Shown here in pieces: positions 4,250 through 6,793 of a stretch of 6,793 bases of DNA. The position numbers were made by a program, and so were the translations under genes. The stretch is taken from NCBI GenBank assembly GCA_963580245.1, contig CAUZJO010000186.1, forward strand, positions 1 through 6,793, read 5' to 3'. Numbering within the stretch: position 1 is the stretch's first letter; every line of letters starts with the position of its first letter. The notes beneath the pieces were generated by a model. The model was given only the letters and a program-made list of their open reading frames with translations, was not told where the DNA came from and made no database searches. The DNA is from CAUZJO01 sp963580245 (GTDB lineage: Bacteria; Sumerlaeota; Sumerlaeia; MVZB01).

Positions 4250-6598
4250 ATGGCTACGACTAACAAAGATGCCCCAGGCACTGCGGAAACCGAGGTTGCT
4301 CCTCCTTCTGATCCGCACGCGGCCGATTTAGAAACAGAATTGCAAGAGTTTGACGATCAGGTCATCGAAACTGAGCGATGGTTTTCAAGTCCACGTTTTC
4401 AAGAGATTACGCGTCTCTATTCCGCGCGCCAAGTCGTCGAGCAACGGGGAACAATTCAGAATGACTATCCCATCACGCGCCAGGCCGCCGAGGCGTTCTA
4501 TCAACGCTTGAGGGAGCTATTCGCGAATCGAGTCCCTATTACGACCTTCGGCCCCTATTCGCCGGGGCAGGTGGTCACCATGAAGCGGGTCGGCATCGAG
4601 GGAATCTATTTGGCTGGCTGGGCGACTTCCGCAAAGGGGTCCATCGCCGAGGACCCGGGCCCCGATCTGGCGAGTTACCCCTTAAGTCAAGTCCCAGATG
4701 AGGCCGCGACCATCGTGCGCGCGCTGCTGACGGCCGACAAAAATCAACATTTCGCCCGATCGCGCATGACGAATGAAAAACGGATCGCTTCTCCACAAAT
4801 TGATTATCGCCCTTTTATTATCGCGGACGCCGACACCGGCCATGGGGGCGAGGCCCACGTCAGAAACATCATTCGACGATTCGTCGAGGTGGGCGTCACG
4901 GGTTACCACATCGAAGATCAGAAGCCGGGCGTCAAGAAATGCGGCCATCAGTCGGGCAAGGTGTTGGTCCCACAAGATGAACAAAACATGCGCCTGAACG
5001 CGGCCCGCTTCCAGCTCGATATCATGAAGGTCCCGGGCATTATCGTCGCCCGCACCGACGCCGAAGCGGCAACGTTTCTGGACGGAAGCGGCGATGAGCG
5101 CGACCAGCCTTTCATCCTCGGCGCGACCAACATCAATCTGCCGAGTTATAAAGTCGCGTTCCTTGCGATCCTGAAGAGATTCAATCAGGCGGGTATCAAG
5201 GATGTCAATGGGCGTCTGTTATACAACATCTCGAATTCCACCTACGAAGGCGCGATGACGTGGCTTAAACACGTGGGTTTGATGTCGTACATCGATGACG
5301 CCATCGAGTCCTTCAGACAGAGCAAAGCTTCGGAGATCGAACCGACGCTAGACAAAGTCACGACGCATTTTCTCGACATCTGGCAGAAAGAGGCTGGGCT
5401 GAAGACATTCGGGCAAGCGGTCGCGGATGTCATGGAGTTCCATATCGATGAGGGTTCTCAGTTCGATATGACCGTTGATGAATGGCGTGAACTTGCCAGG
5501 CGCGCTTCGCTCCAGGAGGCGCGGGACAAAGCCAAATCCCTGGGGATTAACATCATCTGGAGCTCTGGATTATGCAGAACGCCCGAGGGTTACTACCAGG
5601 TGCAAGGCGGAATCGAATATGCGATCGCCAAGTCCCTTGCCGCGGCGCCTTTTGCCGACATTATATGGATGGAGACGAAAACGGCGGACTTGGCCGATGC
5701 CCGAGAGTTCGCCGAAGCGATCCATCGAGAATATCCGGACAAAATGATGGCCTACAACTTGTCCCCATCATTTAATTGGGACGCGACCGGAATGAGTGAC
5801 GAAGAAATGCAGGATTTCCCGCGAGAGCTGGGGAAACTGGGGTTTGTGTTTAACTTTATCACGTATGGCGGTCATCAAATCGACGGCTTGGCGGCCGAGG
5901 AGTTCGCCACCGCCCTGCAACAAGACGGGATGCTCGCATTGGCCCGCTTGCAACGGAAACTCAGGCTGCTTAATTCTCCGTATCAGACCCCTCAATCCTA
6001 CGTGGGCGGCCCACGCGTGGATGGCGCGCTGATGGCCTCGAGCGGGCGTACGGCGACAACAAAGGCGATGGGGAAGGGTTCCACGCAGTTCCAGCATCTG
6101 ATTCAAACCGAAGTCCCGCCGACGTTGCTGGAAAAATGGCTTGGTTTATGGACCGAACAGAACCAGATCGAAACGACGCTGCGCGTTGAGTTGCGGCCGC
6201 ATACCATGGGTTCGGACTTATTGGAATTGAACGTCGTCGATCAGGCGAAGAATAAGATGGCGGACGTTATCTTCGCGACGGTGCAGGATCGCAGAGACAG
6301 AAGCATACTTTCGATCAGGGACCAAAACACGTTTGAGCAGGGGTTCCGCAAGAAACGATTGATGACCTTGATCCACCTGTATTTGATCCACAGATACAAG
6401 AGCGTTTGGGTCCATTACGTCAGCCCCACCGATGATAATCAGAAGCAGACTGAAGGCATGAAGGACCTGGGCATCTACGACGAAGTCAATGTTGAAGTGG
6501 GTCAGATAATCGTTGCCCGGGTCAACGCGCAACGCGTCAAAGTGCTACTCAGTCCTGATCAAGACGAACTAAAGAAGCTCATTTCCAAGAACTCGTAA
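4250..6598 (+). CDS. aceA: isocitrate lyase, long ICL2-type with C-terminal extension
   Basis: Isocitrate lyase splits isocitrate to glyoxylate and succinate in the glyoxylate shunt, used for growth on acetate or fatty acids; many also act as 2-methylisocitrate lyase. The 782 residues follow the plan of Mycobacterium tuberculosis ICL2 (about 766 residues). An acidic, probably disordered N-terminus (1-35) leads to SARQVVEQRGTI (58-69), TTFGPYSPGQ (98-107) and GWATSAKGS (123-131). Next come the metal/substrate loop IADADTGHGG (191-200), the catalytic loop KKCGH (229-233) with C231, VARTDAEAA (266-274), an inserted segment (about 280-425) typical of long ICLs, TPEGYY (444-449), NLSPSFNW (503-510) and SGRTATTKAMGKGSTQ (598-613). 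The last ~160 residues form the extra domain; in M. tuberculosis ICL2 it has been reported to bind acetyl- and propionyl-CoA and to activate the enzyme. All active-site motifs appear intact. Malate synthase is not in the window. Confidence 0.97.
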   Translation: MATTNKDAPGTAETEVAPPSDPHAADLETELQEFDDQVIETERWFSSPRFQEITRLYSARQVVEQRGTIQNDYPITRQAAEAFYQRLRELFANRVPITTFGPYSPGQVVTMKRVGIEGIYLAGWATSAKGSIAEDPGPDLASYPLSQVPDEAATIVRALLTADKNQHFARSRMTNEKRIASPQIDYRPFIIADADTGHGGEAHVRNIIRRFVEVGVTGYHIEDQKPGVKKCGHQSGKVLVPQDEQNMRLNAARFQLDIMKVPGIIVARTDAEAATFLDGSGDERDQPFILGATNINLPSYKVAFLAILKRFNQAGIKDVNGRLLYNISNSTYEGAMTWLKHVGLMSYIDDAIESFRQSKASEIEPTLDKVTTHFLDIWQKEAGLKTFGQAVADVMEFHIDEGSQFDMTVDEWRELARRASLQEARDKAKSLGINIIWSSGLCRTPEGYYQVQGGIEYAIAKSLAAAPFADIIWMETKTADLADAREFAEAIHREYPDKMMAYNLSPSFNWDATGMSDEEMQDFPRELGKLGFVFNFITYGGHQIDGLAAEEFATALQQDGMLALARLQRKLRLLNSPYQTPQSYVGGPRVDGALMASSGRTATTKAMGKGSTQFQHLIQTEVPPTLLEKWLGLWTEQNQIETTLRVELRPHTMGSDLLELNVVDQAKNKMADVIFATVQDRRDRSILSIRDQNTFEQGFRKKRLMTLIHLYLIHRYKSVWVHYVSPTDDNQKQTEGMKDLGIYDEVNVEVGQIIVARVNAQRVKVLLSPDQDELKKLISKNS

Positions 6599-6617
6599 GG
6601 CGCAAAAGTCGAATAGT

Positions 6618-6654
6618 CACGAGCGGCGACCAGCGGCTGCGCGTGGCTTTGTTT
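6618..6654 (+). terminator. weak terminator-like hairpin after aceA
   Basis: CACG (6618-6621) pairs with CGTG (6642-6645), and AGC (6622-6624) with GCT (6636-6638) across a 3-base bulge. The stem is followed by GCTTTGTTT, a short T-rich stretch. Its place, 20 bases after the aceA stop, fits an intrinsic terminator, but the stem is imperfect with an 11-base loop and the T-run is broken. Confidence 0.35.
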
Positions 6655-6734
6655 GCCGATTAAGTTTATCTAGTCGATCCTGGAAAAGACCCCTTGCCCA
6701 ACAACAATGGGATCAAAACGCTGGTGGGTGGTGT

Positions 6735-6793
6735 ATGGTTTTGCAAGAAAAGCGGTCAGTCGCCGCCGAAACCTTGCGAAAGTTGGCGCCATG
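6735..6793 (+). CDS. possible start of a downstream gene (partial, runs off the right edge)
   Basis: An ATG at 6735 opens a frame that stays open to the window end: MVLQEKRSVAAETLRKLAP, 19 complete codons. It is charged and looks helical, and a GGTGGGTGG stretch just upstream could serve as a ribosome site, though very close to the start. Too little is visible to name a family. Another ATG occupies the last three bases in a different frame, so the true start is not decided. Confidence 0.3.
   Translation, partial: MVLQEKRSVAAETLRKLAP

Noticed and set aside
6655..6662. GCCGATTA resembling the flagellar sigma-28 -10 element GCCGATAA
   Set aside because: The bases 11 positions upstream (6636-6643) show no TAAA-like -35 element, so the match is probably chance.

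Overview
The window carries four confident plus-strand genes from a high-GC, motile, Gram-negative-type bacterium: flhB (flagellar export gate), a secreted cysteine-rich protein with a propeller-like body and a C-terminal 'TQGYWKN' module, a short SixA-type histidine phosphatase, and a long ICL2-type isocitrate lyase. The phylum cannot be fixed from this sequence. A flagellar gene, a signal-peptide protein of a type seen in environmental bacteria, and an ICL2 very close to the mycobacterial form fit an environmental lineage such as Nitrospirota, NC10, Acidobacteriota or a delta-proteobacterial group, but that is inference.

Layout: 1-132 holds a possible tail of an unrecognised upstream gene and the leader of flhB. 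flhB (133-1224) is followed not by flhA but by about 500 bases without a convincing gene. Within that gap lie weak small ORFs and, just before the secreted-protein gene, a nested inverted repeat (1598-1665). The secreted-protein gene (1722-3377) and sixA (3442-3933) are 64 bases apart, each with its own strong Shine-Dalgarno. A 316-base gap follows, with a 7-bp hairpin overlapping an alternative stem, a candidate promoter with a small inverted repeat, two tandem mini-ORFs overlapping as ATGA, and an inverted repeat ending just before the ribosome binding site of aceA (4250-6598). After aceA there is a weak terminator-like hairpin and the possible start of another gene running off the right edge.

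The four genes do not form an obvious pathway: motility export, an extracellular protein of unknown role, phosphorelay or phosphotransfer control, and the glyoxylate/methylcitrate branch of acetate and fatty-acid use. Long spacers and separate ribosome binding sites suggest largely independent transcription, except perhaps the secreted-protein/sixA pair. I see no CRISPR array, tRNA, rRNA, insertion sequence or defence island. The items most worth a second look are the uncharacterised TQGYWKN protein, the structured leader before it, the aceA leader arrangement, and the ICL2 with its C-terminal extension.
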